Assembly: GCA_001931535.1 (NCBI GenBank)
Contig: CP016211.1
Coordinates: 13,624,377-13,688,376, forward strand
Length of the DNA stretch: 64,000 nucleotides
Source: Minicystis rosea
Lineage (GTDB): Bacteria > Myxococcota_A > Polyangia > Polyangiales > Polyangiaceae
Direction of reading: 5' to 3'
A model generated the notes under the pieces. The model did not search any database and had not been told where the DNA came from. It saw nothing but the letters and a program-made list of their open reading frames with translations. Positions 10,152 through 18,771 of the stretch are shown one piece after another (the stretch's first letter is position 1; each line of letters opens with the position of its first letter). Made by a program: the position numbers and the translations under genes.

Positions 10152-11507
10152 TCAAGGCGTCGGCGTGAGCGTGATGTACGTCAGTGTCTTGGTTCGCACG
10201 AGGGCGGTGAAGAGCGCGATGGGCTTGTTGCTTTCGACCAGCTTGGCCGTGAGCGTGATGGTGCTCGGGGTGACGTTGGCGAAGCCGCCGATGGCGTCCG
10301 TCGAGGTGCCTTGTTGGAGGGCGACGGGAGAGCCGTTGACGAAATAGAAGCCGTCGATGTTCGGCGGATCGAGATCGAGATGGACGCCGGGGGCGTCGTC
10401 GCCGAGGCAGTCTCTCGTGTAGACGAAGAGGGCGCCTTTGGTGTCGTCGACGGTGCCGCCGCCGGACATGACGAGGCCTTTGTAGAGCTCGTAGGGGCCG
10501 AGCTGGAGATCGTAGATCGTGTCGCTGGTGAGCGGCCACGCGAGGTACACGAGCGACTCCAGCGTGTCCGTGGCGGTGGCGTCGAAGTAGCCCGTGAAGC
10601 CGGCGGGGACGTCGAGCTCGGCGATGCCCTCGGCGTTGGTGGTGCCGGTGACGATGGGGCCGGCGCAATCGAGATCGGCGCGCGGGCAGGCGCGGACGGT
10701 GGCGTCGGGGAAGGGGAGATCGGTGGTGAACGAGGTGGCGCGGATGGTGACCTTGACGGTGCCGGCCGTCGTCGGCGCGGGCCACGTGAACGCGCCCACG
10801 CAGGACCAATGCGCGCCGTACGCGCACTGTTTGCCGCAGCCCTTGCTCACGCAGGTGTCGAATGCGGTGGTCACGCTCGCGTCGCCCGGGGGCACGCTCG
10901 CGGCCACGTAGGCGTCGCAATCGATCGGGCACGATGGATACGTGCAGGCGCGGTAACAGCGCTGGCGCTCGGCGCAGGCTTCGTCGTCGGCGCAGGCCTT
11001 GGCCTTGTCGCAGCAGATGCTCTTCACGCAGGTGGAGCAGCCGTCTGCATACCAGTCGGCGAGGCCGCCGCACGTCGAGCACGCGCCGCCGCAGGACCCG
11101 CTCTCCGACATGCAGCGATCGAGCTTGGCCGCGGCGGCGTTGTCGCCGACGGGGTGCTTCGCGCGGCAGTCGTTGCGACAGGCGGCATCCGCGACGTCGC
11201 AGGCGGTGATGCAGGCGTGGAGCGGCGCGCAGGTGGCGTCGGCCTGGCAGGCTTCGGCGTCGGCGCAACACGTCGACTCGATGCACGAGGCGCAGGCCGC
11301 GGTGGCGAAGGAGAAGCCGCAGCGCTTCGTCGTACCGCCGTCAGCATCGCCGACCTGATAGTCGCCGACGCCCACGACCAGGTTGCACGAAGCGACGAGC
11401 GCTCCTGCGATGGTGAGCCCCGTGACGGCGATCGCGCGGGCGAGCGTCGTGCGCTTCCGACTTGGCCGGAACGGAGCCCGGGCCCTGTCCAAGGCAGGGT
11501 CGATCAT
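10152..11507 (-). CDS. Cys-rich lipoprotein with C-terminal domain shared with the protein at 22717-23556
   Basis: 451 residues with a long basic N-terminus and lipobox LVASC. Residues about 60-230 are a Cys-rich domain with about 30 Cys arranged as repeated C-x2-C and CC pairs. The C-terminal half begins WSCVGAFTWP and contains PDATVRACPRADLDC, AELDVPAGFTGYFD and GVHLDLDPPNIDGFYF. The lipoprotein at 22717 carries WACVGHVPNP, TDATVKLCNKLDPPC, TVAENFSGYLD and GVHFDIAPKNEEVGYY at equivalent spacing, so the two share a homologous domain, possibly a carboxypeptidase-regulatory-like fold. Divergent from a Ser/Thr kinase; the 22717 homologue is also next to a kinase. Function unknown; an extracellular ligand-binding or sensing role is inferred. 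Confidence 0.75.
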   Translation of the reverse strand: MIDPALDRARAPFRPSRKRTTLARAIAVTGLTIAGALVASCNLVVGVGDYQVGDADGGTTKRCGFSFATAACASCIESTCCADAEACQADATCAPLHACITACDVADAACRNDCRAKHPVGDNAAAAKLDRCMSESGSCGGACSTCGGLADWYADGCSTCVKSICCDKAKACADDEACAERQRCYRACTYPSCPIDCDAYVAASVPPGDASVTTAFDTCVSKGCGKQCAYGAHWSCVGAFTWPAPTTAGTVKVTIRATSFTTDLPFPDATVRACPRADLDCAGPIVTGTTNAEGIAELDVPAGFTGYFDATATDTLESLVYLAWPLTSDTIYDLQLGPYELYKGLVMSGGGTVDDTKGALFVYTRDCLGDDAPGVHLDLDPPNIDGFYFVNGSPVALQQGTSTDAIGGFANVTPSTITLTAKLVESNKPIALFTALVRTKTLTYITLTPTP

Positions 11508-11537
11508 GGCGCGAGCCTAGTCCGACCGCGCGTATTT

Positions 11538-11556
11538 GGATCGGTTTTTCCGATCC
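11538..11556. promoter_or_regulatory. 7-bp inverted repeat with T5 loop in lipoprotein/kinase divergent promoter
   Basis: GGATCGG at 11538-11544 and CCGATCC at 11550-11556 flank TTTTT. It lies in the only non-coding stretch (124 nt) between two divergent starts, so a shared operator is plausible. It could equally be a 5'-UTR hairpin. Confidence 0.4.
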
Positions 11557-11631
11557 GTGCAATGGCGTGTAATGGCAAAAGGCCAGGTTGCACGCCCCAA
11601 GGGCATTGACCCTGTGTAGACTCGCCGCGCC

Positions 11632-13176
11632 ATGGAGCTCGGGCCCGGAACCCTGATTGGAGGCCGCTATCGCCTCGAACGCCTCCTCGGGCGAGGAGGG
11701 ATGGGGGAGGTCTGGGCCGCGAAGCACTCGGTCACGCGGCGCGACGTGGCGCTCAAGTTCCTCACCGTCGATCAGGGCGTGATGTCGACGATGCGCCGCC
11801 GCTTCCTGCGTGAAGCGCGCGCGGCCGCCGCGGTCAATCACCCGAGCGTGATCCAGATCCACGACGTCTTCGAGCTGCAGGACGAGACGCCGGTGATGGT
11901 CATGGATCTCCTCGTGGGCGAGTCGCTCGGCGACAAGCTGGCCCGCGAAGGAGCGCTCTCCGTCGCGGAGACGGCGCGCCTCCTCGCGCCCGTGGTCTCG
12001 GCGGTGGGCACGGCGCACGCGCTCGGGATCGTGCATCGCGATCTCAAGCCGGAGAACATCTTCCTCGTGCGCGCGATGGAGACCGACGCGGAGGTGAAGG
12101 TCCTCGACTTCGGCATCGCCAAGCTCGGAAGCACGATGGAGCTCGGCCAGACGGGCGCCGTGACCGGCACGGGCGCCGTGCTCGGGACGCCGTATTACAT
12201 GGCGCTCGAGCAAGCGTACGGCGAGAAGGACATCGATCACCGCGCCGACATCTGGTCTTTGGGCGTGGTCCTCTACGAATGCCTCGCCGGGCGCAGGCCG
12301 ATCGACGGCGACAACTTCGGGCAGATCGTGAAGTTCTTGAACCACGGCACGATCCCGAGCCTCGCCGAGCTCGCGCCCCACGTGCCGGCGGACGTCGATC
12401 AATTGGTGATGCGCATGCTCCAGCGCGCGCGTGAAGATCGACCGCAGGATCTCCGCGAAGTGCTGACCATCCTGCGCCGCCACACGAGCGCGACGGCGCG
12501 CACCTTCGGCGGGCCGCGCGCGCCGCAGGCGTCGGAGATCACCGAGGCGCCGGCGCCGGTGCGCGACGCCGCCGTCACGATCGCGTCCTCGCCCGGGACG
12601 CAGACGTCGCGCAGCGCCGATCCGGACATGGCCACGATCGAGGTGGCCACGGCCGAGCATCCGCAGGAGATCGTGCGCGAGCGGGTTTCGACGGGGAAGC
12701 GCGTCGCGCCCGTGTCGGTGACGCTCGCCGACGACACGGCCGAGGTGGCTTCGGAGAAGCCCGCGGCGTCGCGGCGGAATGCATGGATCGCCGGCGCCGT
12801 GCTCGTCGTGGGCATCGCCGCCGTCACGTTCGGCGCGCTCACGTTGCGCGCGTCGCGCACGCCGCAGATGCCGGCCGGCGGCGCGGCGCTCACGACCACG
12901 GCCACGCTGCCGGTGCCCACCACGCCTGCGATGGCGGTGGTGACCGCAGCTCCCGAGGCCACGGTGGTTCCCGCCGAGCCGACGCCTTCCGCGGATCCGA
13001 CGACGTCGCCGGCAGCGTCGGGCGGCCCGGTTCCTTCGGTGTCGGGGCTGCGTCCGTTGCGTCCGGGCCCGTTGCCATCGGCGAAGCCTGCAGCGTCGGG
13101 CGTCGCGAGCGCGCAGCCCGCTCCGAGCAGCGCGGCCAAGCCCAAGGGAGGCCTCGTCGACGAGCCTCCGTTCTGA
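11632..13176 (+). CDS. Transmembrane Ser/Thr protein kinase (PknB/Hanks type)
   Basis: 514 residues. The kinase domain spans about 12-275: Gly loop GRGGMGEVW, catalytic Lys42 (VALKF), HRDLKPEN with catalytic Asp137, DFGIAK (159-164) and GTPYYM. All residues needed for catalysis are present. The APE motif reads ALE, an unusual change. After a Pro/Ala-rich juxtamembrane region, one transmembrane helix (about residues 385-403) leads to a Thr/Ala/Pro-rich extracytoplasmic tail. The divergent Cys-rich lipoprotein and the downstream TPR membrane protein form a set repeated at 22717-26264. Likely a membrane sensor kinase for envelope signals. Confidence 0.92.
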   Translation: MELGPGTLIGGRYRLERLLGRGGMGEVWAAKHSVTRRDVALKFLTVDQGVMSTMRRRFLREARAAAAVNHPSVIQIHDVFELQDETPVMVMDLLVGESLGDKLAREGALSVAETARLLAPVVSAVGTAHALGIVHRDLKPENIFLVRAMETDAEVKVLDFGIAKLGSTMELGQTGAVTGTGAVLGTPYYMALEQAYGEKDIDHRADIWSLGVVLYECLAGRRPIDGDNFGQIVKFLNHGTIPSLAELAPHVPADVDQLVMRMLQRAREDRPQDLREVLTILRRHTSATARTFGGPRAPQASEITEAPAPVRDAAVTIASSPGTQTSRSADPDMATIEVATAEHPQEIVRERVSTGKRVAPVSVTLADDTAEVASEKPAASRRNAWIAGAVLVVGIAAVTFGALTLRASRTPQMPAGGAALTTTATLPVPTTPAMAVVTAAPEATVVPAEPTPSADPTTSPAASGGPVPSVSGLRPLRPGPLPSAKPAASGVASAQPAPSSAAKPKGGLVDEPPF

Positions 13177-13204
13177 TGCGAGGCGCGAGGCCGAGAGGAT
13201 GATC

Positions 13205-14257
13205 ATGTCGATCCGAAGGACGAGACGAAGCGCCGCCGCCGCGCTGCTGCTCACCGCGATGAGCTTCGCGCCCGCGGGAGCCTTCGCGCAGACGCCCGCC
13301 GATGCGAAGAGCGAGGCGGTCGATCCGCACACCGAGGAGGCGCGTGATGCGTTCCGCATCGGGAGCGCGTTGGCCAAGCAAGCGCAGTGGATCGATGCGC
13401 TCGCGGCCTTCGAGCGCTCGGCGAAGCTCCGGCCGCACGCGGTGACGACCTACAACATCGGCTTCTGCGAGCGCGCCTTGGGGCGCTTCACCCGCGCGAA
13501 GAAGAGCCTCACGCGCGCGCTCGGCGCGCCGGGCAACGAACTGCCGGCCGATCTCGCGGCCGAGGCGCGCGGCTACCTCGCCGAGATCGATCACCGCATC
13601 GCGCGCGGCGTGATCACGCTGACGAAGGCAGGCGCGACGGTGTCCGTCGACGGCCGTCCGCTCGAAGCCGCGGGCGGCACGCCGGCGCACCCGGTGCTCA
13701 TCGCGGGCACGCGCGAGCCCGGGCCGGCCGAGCCGGTCGCGGCGACGGCGTTCGATTTGACCCTCGATCCGGGCACGCACGTCATCGTCGTGGGCGTATC
13801 CGGCGCGCCGGACACGGTGGTCACGCGCGACTTCGCGGCGGGCTCGACCACGAGCCTCGGCATCGGCCCGGTGGACGCGCCGCCGAAGCCGCCGCCTCCG
13901 AAGCCCGTGCCTCCGAGCACGGGCCGGCGCACGGGCGCCATCGTCGCGCTCTCGCTCGGCGGTGCGTTCGCCATCGCCGGCGGCGTGCTCGGTGGCCTGG
14001 CGTTGAAGAGCAAATCCGAGCTCGATGGGCTGTGCATGCCCAAGGACCAATGCCCGGCCACCGCGCAGGGCAAGATCGATGGCTTGAGCACGCTCGCCAC
14101 CCTCTCCACCGTCGGCTTCGGCGCAGCCATCGCGGGTGTCGGCGCGGGCGTGGTGCTGATTGCCACGAGCGGCGACGGCGGCGCCGCGAAAGCGCAGGGC
14201 GCGTCCATCACACCGTGGATCGGCCCGAACGGCGCGGGGATCCGCGGCACGTTTTAG
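13205..14257 (+). CDS. TPR protein with C-terminal transmembrane hairpin
   Basis: 350 residues from the ATG at 13205, with GAGAGG about 7 nt upstream; an in-frame ATG at 13199 would sit directly against that motif. A signal peptide (ending AFA) is followed by two or three TPR-like helices (ARDAFRIGSALAKQAQW, TTYNIGFCERALGRF), a beta-rich PEGA-like stretch (GVITLTKAGATVSVDGRPL) and a Pro-rich linker. Two transmembrane helices (AIVALSLGGAFAIAGG and GFGAAIAGVGAGVVL) enclose a short Cys-containing loop. It sits 28 nt after the kinase stop and has the same architecture as the protein at 25329, which also follows a kinase. Probable partner of the kinase. Confidence 0.8.
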   Translation: MSIRRTRRSAAAALLLTAMSFAPAGAFAQTPADAKSEAVDPHTEEARDAFRIGSALAKQAQWIDALAAFERSAKLRPHAVTTYNIGFCERALGRFTRAKKSLTRALGAPGNELPADLAAEARGYLAEIDHRIARGVITLTKAGATVSVDGRPLEAAGGTPAHPVLIAGTREPGPAEPVAATAFDLTLDPGTHVIVVGVSGAPDTVVTRDFAAGSTTSLGIGPVDAPPKPPPPKPVPPSTGRRTGAIVALSLGGAFAIAGGVLGGLALKSKSELDGLCMPKDQCPATAQGKIDGLSTLATLSTVGFGAAIAGVGAGVVLIATSGDGGAAKAQGASITPWIGPNGAGIRGTF

Positions 14258-14328
14258 AGCCGATTCCGGCGGACCTCCACGTCGCCGGCTGGCGCGGTCC
14301 GGCTTAGGCTCTTTCAGGGGCGGGCGGC

Positions 14329-14423
14329 CTCAACCATTTTGATGGTGTGCGCCGGCGGCGCATTGCAATGGCGGCACGGACGTTGTCCTGGGGGCGATGC
14401 CGTGATCGTCCAAAATGGTTGAG
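14329..14423. repeat. 95-bp element bounded by 13-bp perfect inverted repeats
   Basis: CTCAACCATTTTG (14329-14341) is the exact reverse complement of CAAAATGGTTGAG (14411-14423). The ends are AT-rich against a GC-rich interior, and the palindrome CATTGCAATG lies inside. It lies between the TPR gene and nth. No coding capacity. It resembles a miniature inverted-repeat element or a regulatory stem; no target-site duplication is evident. Confidence 0.6.
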
Positions 14424-14479
14424 CGACGCCGGCCGGGGCGAGCGCCGCGACGGCGGTCTCCGCCCGGCCGGCGACCACC

Positions 14480-15166
14480 ATGCAGCACCGACAAGAGCTC
14501 GCCTCCAAACGCCCCTTCGACATCGACACGGTGATGGCGCGCGTCCGCGCCGCCGTGCGCCCTTATCCCAAGGCCGCGATGTTCGAGCTCCACGACGCGG
14601 GGTACGCGTCGGTCTTCGAGCAGCTCGTCGCGTGCATCATCTCCATTCGCACGCTCGACGAGACGACCATTCCGGTGGCAAAGCGGCTCTTCGCAGCAGC
14701 GCGCACGCCCGCGGCCATCGCGCGGCTGTCACCGCCGGAGCTCGAAGCGCTGCTCGTGCCGTGCACGTTCGCGGACGCCAAGGCGCGGCAGATCCTGGCC
14801 ATCGCCCGGCGCACGAACGACGAATTCGACGGCGTGCTTCCGTGCTCGTTCGAGGTGCTCACGAGCTTCCACGGCGTCGGCCCCAAGTGCGCGAGCCTCG
14901 CGCTCGGCGTGGCCTGCGGTGAGGCTCGCATCGCGGTGGACGTGCACGTCCATCGCGTCACGAACCGCTGGGGCTACGTGTCCACGCGCTCCCCCGAAGC
15001 GACGATGGCCGCGCTCGAAGCGCGCCTGCCGCGCCGCTACTGGGTGGAGATCAACCGGATCCTCGTGCCCTTCGGCAAGCACGTGTGCACGGGCACGCGG
15101 CCGAAATGCTCGACGTGCCCCGTGCTCGACATGTGCCGGCAGGTCGGTGTCGAAGCGCGCAGGTGA
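14480..15166 (+). CDS. nth: Endonuclease III (DNA glycosylase/AP lyase)
   Basis: 228 residues, close to the family length. The helix-hairpin-helix reads FHGVGPKCASLAL, with catalytic Lys136; the catalytic Asp is D154 in VDVHVHRVTNRWG. The C-terminal [4Fe-4S] cluster ligands are C203-x6-C210-x2-C213-x5-C219, the exact Nth spacing. The enzyme removes oxidised pyrimidines from DNA and cuts the abasic site in base excision repair. It stands alone between the inverted-repeat element and a convergent lipoprotein gene. The start at 14480 follows the repeat element directly, so its promoter probably overlaps that element. Confidence 0.93.
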   Translation: MQHRQELASKRPFDIDTVMARVRAAVRPYPKAAMFELHDAGYASVFEQLVACIISIRTLDETTIPVAKRLFAAARTPAAIARLSPPELEALLVPCTFADAKARQILAIARRTNDEFDGVLPCSFEVLTSFHGVGPKCASLALGVACGEARIAVDVHVHRVTNRWGYVSTRSPEATMAALEARLPRRYWVEINRILVPFGKHVCTGTRPKCSTCPVLDMCRQVGVEARR

Positions 15167-15260
15167 GCCGGTGAGCCGGGAGCGTGCGTGCGCTGCGCAA
15201 CGTGCGCGCGGCGCGAGACGCCACCAACGAGGCTGCGACGAGCCTCGCTCGGGCTCGTCT

Positions 15261-15803
15261 TCAGTTCTTGATCGGCGTCGGCTTCTTCGCCGGGGGCTTG
15301 CCGGCGGCGGGCTTCGCCGACTTCGCGGGAGCGGCGGGGGCCGCGGTGGGCTCGGCCGTCGGGGCGGGCTCGGCCGTGGCCGTCGGCTCGCCGATGGGCG
15401 TGGGCTTCTTCGGGGTCGGGAGGCTCTGCGTCTTGGGCGACTCGCCCGGGGCGCCGGCGCCGCCGGAGCGACGCAGCCAGATCACCGCGGTGCCGCTCGA
15501 CACCATTTGGTACTGGGCGTTGTCGCCGCGGACCTCTTCGTTCACCGCTTCGATCACGGCGTCCGCGCCGACGTTGCAAGCCACCTTGCGGAGCGACTCG
15601 AGGCGCTCCGCTTCGGTGCGCGTCTTGGAGTCGCTTTGGATCGGCTGGAGCCGGTGATACTCGCGATCCGGCTCCTGCCCGGCTGGGATGATGGGCATGT
15701 CGCTGCAAAAATCGCCCGAGGGCGTGCGCCTATCTTTGAAGGCACCCGAGCAGCTGACGGTGATCGAGGCTGCGAGGGCAGCCGCCACGAGAAGCCGGTC
15801 CAT
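15261..15803 (-). CDS. Lipoprotein with Pro/Ala/Lys-rich tail, function unknown
   Basis: 180 residues with a signal and lipobox ITVSC. The central region (residues about 45-110) has a compact alpha/beta pattern (VACNVGADAVIEAVNEEV, QMVSSGTAVIWLRR), similar to small lipoproteins that carry a YgdI- or heavy-metal-binding-like fold, but no family is certain. The C-terminal 70 residues are Pro/Ala/Thr then Lys-rich and likely disordered, ending PAKKPTPIKN. The basic Pro-rich tail could reach the peptidoglycan. Divergent from the outer-membrane protein at 15969. Confidence 0.7.
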   Translation of the reverse strand: MDRLLVAAALAASITVSCSGAFKDRRTPSGDFCSDMPIIPAGQEPDREYHRLQPIQSDSKTRTEAERLESLRKVACNVGADAVIEAVNEEVRGDNAQYQMVSSGTAVIWLRRSGGAGAPGESPKTQSLPTPKKPTPIGEPTATAEPAPTAEPTAAPAAPAKSAKPAAGKPPAKKPTPIKN

Positions 15804-15968
15804 GCTCGGACCTTCTTATCAGCGATACGCCGTGCGATGCAAACGGGAGCCGGTCCGGCTCTGCTCGTGCTCGCTCGGGGATCCGGCGGCGACGGTTCCG
15901 TGCTCGAACGCCGCTCGATCGCCGTCGACGGAGTGCCCCGTGCTACCGTGAGGGTCGGAGGTATCGCC

Positions 15969-16514
15969 ATGCGCCGCTCGTTCCTCGTGGGATTTGCCGC
16001 ATGCCTCGCGGCTTTCGCCGTCGTCGCTGCACCCAAAAAGGCGCACGCCGGCTTCTTTCTCGGCGCCGAGTTCGACGCCGCCTCGGCGTTCGATCAACCG
16101 GGGGCCTCGATCGGGTACGGCTTCGTGGGCACGCTCGGGTACCGCATCGGTCTCGGCCCGATCTTCCTGCAGCCCGAGGCGCAGGGGAGCCACATGGTCT
16201 TCCCGGTCTCGGACGGCTACACGGACGTTCCCACCTCGACCCGCATCCTCGGCGGCGCGCGCGTCGGTCTGGGGCGCATGGTCCAGCCTCAGCTCTTCGG
16301 CCACGCGGGCGTCGGCTGGGTGGGCGACGGCATCAACGGCCGCGCCTTCGACGGCGGCTTCGCCCTCGGTTTCAAGCTGATCCCGCTGCTGCGCTTCGGC
16401 GCGCAGATCGCCTACAACGTGGTCACCATCCAGAACGATCCCCGCACGCTGGACGGGAGCTCGACCTCGCTCAAGTGGCTGAGCTACGGCGCCCACGCCG
16501 GCATCGAGTTCTGA
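15969..16514 (+). CDS. Outer-membrane beta-barrel protein
   Basis: 181 residues from the ATG at 15969. The signal peptide ends KAHA. The mature part consists of alternating strands (GFFLGAEFDAASAF, IGYGFVGTLGYRIGL, FLQPEAQGSHMVF, GGARVGLGRMVQPQLFGHAG, GFKLIPLLRFGAQIAYNVV) and closes with an aromatic C-terminus, GIEF. This fits an eight-stranded small barrel of the OmpW/OmpA-like superfamily. No substrate can be inferred. Confidence 0.75.
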   Translation: MRRSFLVGFAACLAAFAVVAAPKKAHAGFFLGAEFDAASAFDQPGASIGYGFVGTLGYRIGLGPIFLQPEAQGSHMVFPVSDGYTDVPTSTRILGGARVGLGRMVQPQLFGHAGVGWVGDGINGRAFDGGFALGFKLIPLLRFGAQIAYNVVTIQNDPRTLDGSSTSLKWLSYGAHAGIEF

Positions 16515-16868
16515 CGATGTGACGCGCGTTGCGTCGCGAGCGATCGCGGGCCGCAACCATCCTCACATCTCGATCGCAACCATCCTCACATCTCGATGCG
16601 CACGGCGACACGCTCTCCGCTCCGAGGCTTCGCCATGCGGAGCGTCGCGATGCGCCGAGCGGTGTGTTGCAGCGGTGCGAGTCGCATTCGCATGGTTGCA
16701 ACGAGGAGGGCGGCCGGCGTTGCGCGCGAACGAGCACGTCGCGCGGTGATTTCGCAGCGCATGCCTGTCAAGCAGCGGGCCTTCGCTCCACCGCTGCGCG
16801 GGTGCGCCGGCGATGATGCGCGAGTGGGTGAGCAGGAAAGCGTCGCGCGCTCGGCCTATACCTCGGCC
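16515..16868. other. Non-coding gap with 23-bp tandem duplication
   Basis: 354 nt without a convincing gene. Two exact tandem copies of a 23-bp unit occupy 16552-16574 and 16575-16597. ATGGTTGC at 16692-16699 is the reverse complement of GCAACCAT within the units. The downstream frame is open through here, but its residues are Arg-rich and unlike the following protein. Confidence 0.5.
16552..16597 (+). repeat. Two perfect tandem copies of a 23-bp unit
   Basis: The unit begins CGCAACCATC and ends ATCTCGAT; the copies abut exactly. They may be binding sites for a regulator of the gene at 16869 or a simple replication slippage event. Confidence 0.75.
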
Positions 16869-18770
16869 ATGGCCTTCGACACCCGCTTCCAGCTCATCGA
16901 TCGCCGCGCGACGGCCGGGCTCGTTCAGGCGCTCGTGCAGGGGCGGCCGCCGGTCGCGGGCCCGCTCGATCGCAATCCCGAAGCACTCGCGTTGTGGACG
17001 CGCGCGGCCGCGGCGGTTCGATCCGGCGATGCGATGACGGCGGCGCGCGCCGTGTGCTGGGTCGCGGTGGTGTGGAACGCCGCCGTGCTGCCTGCGATCG
17101 TCCTGCGCAACGTCGCGCTCACGCATCGTCCGCTGCGCATGCCCGATCGCCTCGCGGTGGGGCTCGATCTGCCCACCGCTTCGCCGCGGGATTGGATCGC
17201 GAGCGCCGGCGTCCCCGCGCCCGTGCTCGCGGCGCTGCCCACGCGCCTCGATGCGGGCAGCGAGACCGGTGCGTTTTTCGATCCATCGCACGCCGGGCCC
17301 GTGCTCGCGCGTGCGATCGCGGCGGCATCGCTCGCGCCGGACGAGCGCCTCGTGCTCGCGCGCCTGCTCTCGGTGCTGCGCGCGGGAGAGCGCGCCGACC
17401 TCTCGGTGTGGGAGTCGATGGACACCGGCCCGATCGTGGCGGCGCCCGAGGGCGCGACGACCTCGCTGTGTTGGCCGGGCCTCGATCGCCCGCTCCTTGC
17501 CGCGGCGCTCACGGAGGAGGAGTGGGCGCGGCTCGAAGGCGCCGCGCCGTGGCCCCTCGCGCATGGGGATCTGGAGGACTTGCTCGTCGCGACGTGCTGG
17601 GTGGCGCCCGACGATCGCGCGCGCGTCCCGCGTGCGAGCCGCGTGCTCTCCCGCGCGTTTCGCGCGGGCGCGTCGGCGTTCGTCGACGATCTGTTGCCGC
17701 GCGCATTCGCCTGGCTCACGGCCGTCATGGCGGTGCCCGAGCTCGCGAGCGCGAGCGTGATCGCCTACGCGCACCTGGAAGGCTCGGCGACGAACCGCAT
17801 CACGCCGCAGCCGGTGCCGCCCGCGGTGATGATGCGCGCCGCGGAGGTCGCCGACGCCGAGGACATGTCGGCGCTCACGCGCTTCTTCGACGCGCGCGGC
17901 GCCGAGGGACGCGCCGCGCTCGAGGTGCTCGCCCGGCGGCAGGCGCGCCGCGCACCGGAGGCTTCGCCCGAGCAACTCGCCGACGGGCTCCGCGCGTTGT
18001 TTGCGTCGTACTACCGAGGAGACATCCCGCCCGACGTCGCGGAGTCGATCGCGACGCGTTGGTACGCGCTGTTCCGCGCGGCGCCGAGCCTCGCGCGGAA
18101 TCGCAACCTCACCGACTACGTGCTGACGGACACCACGCCGTGCGCGCTCCTCCTGCAGCGCCTCGAGGGCGCGCCGTCGCCCGAGCTGGCCTGCTTCGTC
18201 TACGACATCATGAGCCTCGCGTTCGACGACGACGAGGTCGAGGGCCCGTATCAGAAGACGGTGCGCGCGCGCTGGTCGTGGATCGTCGAGGTGACGCGCG
18301 CGGGGCACTCGGCGCTCCGCGAGATCGACCGGCGTCTCCTCGACACGCACCTGGCCCACGCGTTGAGCCGCGCGATCGAGCACGATCTCGAGGAAGGCGG
18401 CGCCTCCGTCCCGCCGGGCGTCGCGGCGCGCGTCGCCGAGCAGTGGCAAAAGCTCCATCGCTTCGCGCCTGACCGCGCGGTGGGCTTCCTGTACGCATCC
18501 ATCCAGGATGGCGGCCCGTACGCGCTCCTCTTGGATCGCTTGAGCACGGAGGCGCCTTCGGTGCCGCTCGGCCGGCTCGTCGGCGAGATCCTCGACGGGA
18601 TCCGTCTCGCGGTGGACGAGACGCTCGAACGCGAGCAGCTCGCGCCCTTCGTCGAGTCCGTGCGGCGGAACCGCGCCTTCCTCGCGCAGCTCGCCGGCGC
18701 GGTGCGCGAAGGGGGAGAGCCCGACCTCGCGGAGACCATCGAGCGCTGCACGGCGGCGCTCGCCGCGTAG
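16869..18770 (+). CDS. Large helical protein of unknown function
   Basis: 633 residues from the ATG at 16869 (MAFDTRFQLIDRRA). Longer in-frame starts exist, but they add only an Arg-rich extension with the character of non-coding sequence. The protein is rich in Ala, Leu and Arg and predicted mainly alpha-helical throughout, with no signal peptide, no obvious membrane helix and no catalytic motif recognised. Repeating helical pairs suggest an Armadillo/HEAT-like or other solenoid scaffold. It ends one base before a convergent lipoprotein gene. Function unknown. Confidence 0.75.
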   Translation: MAFDTRFQLIDRRATAGLVQALVQGRPPVAGPLDRNPEALALWTRAAAAVRSGDAMTAARAVCWVAVVWNAAVLPAIVLRNVALTHRPLRMPDRLAVGLDLPTASPRDWIASAGVPAPVLAALPTRLDAGSETGAFFDPSHAGPVLARAIAAASLAPDERLVLARLLSVLRAGERADLSVWESMDTGPIVAAPEGATTSLCWPGLDRPLLAAALTEEEWARLEGAAPWPLAHGDLEDLLVATCWVAPDDRARVPRASRVLSRAFRAGASAFVDDLLPRAFAWLTAVMAVPELASASVIAYAHLEGSATNRITPQPVPPAVMMRAAEVADAEDMSALTRFFDARGAEGRAALEVLARRQARRAPEASPEQLADGLRALFASYYRGDIPPDVAESIATRWYALFRAAPSLARNRNLTDYVLTDTTPCALLLQRLEGAPSPELACFVYDIMSLAFDDDEVEGPYQKTVRARWSWIVEVTRAGHSALREIDRRLLDTHLAHALSRAIEHDLEEGGASVPPGVAARVAEQWQKLHRFAPDRAVGFLYASIQDGGPYALLLDRLSTEAPSVPLGRLVGEILDGIRLAVDETLEREQLAPFVESVRRNRAFLAQLAGAVREGGEPDLAETIERCTAALAA

Positions 18771-18771
18771 C

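Noticed and set aside
16596..16868. N-terminal extension of the unknown helical protein
   Set aside because: The added residues are Arg/Ala-rich, overlap the tandem repeat and have no counterpart to the later helical pattern. The ATG at 16869 is preferred.
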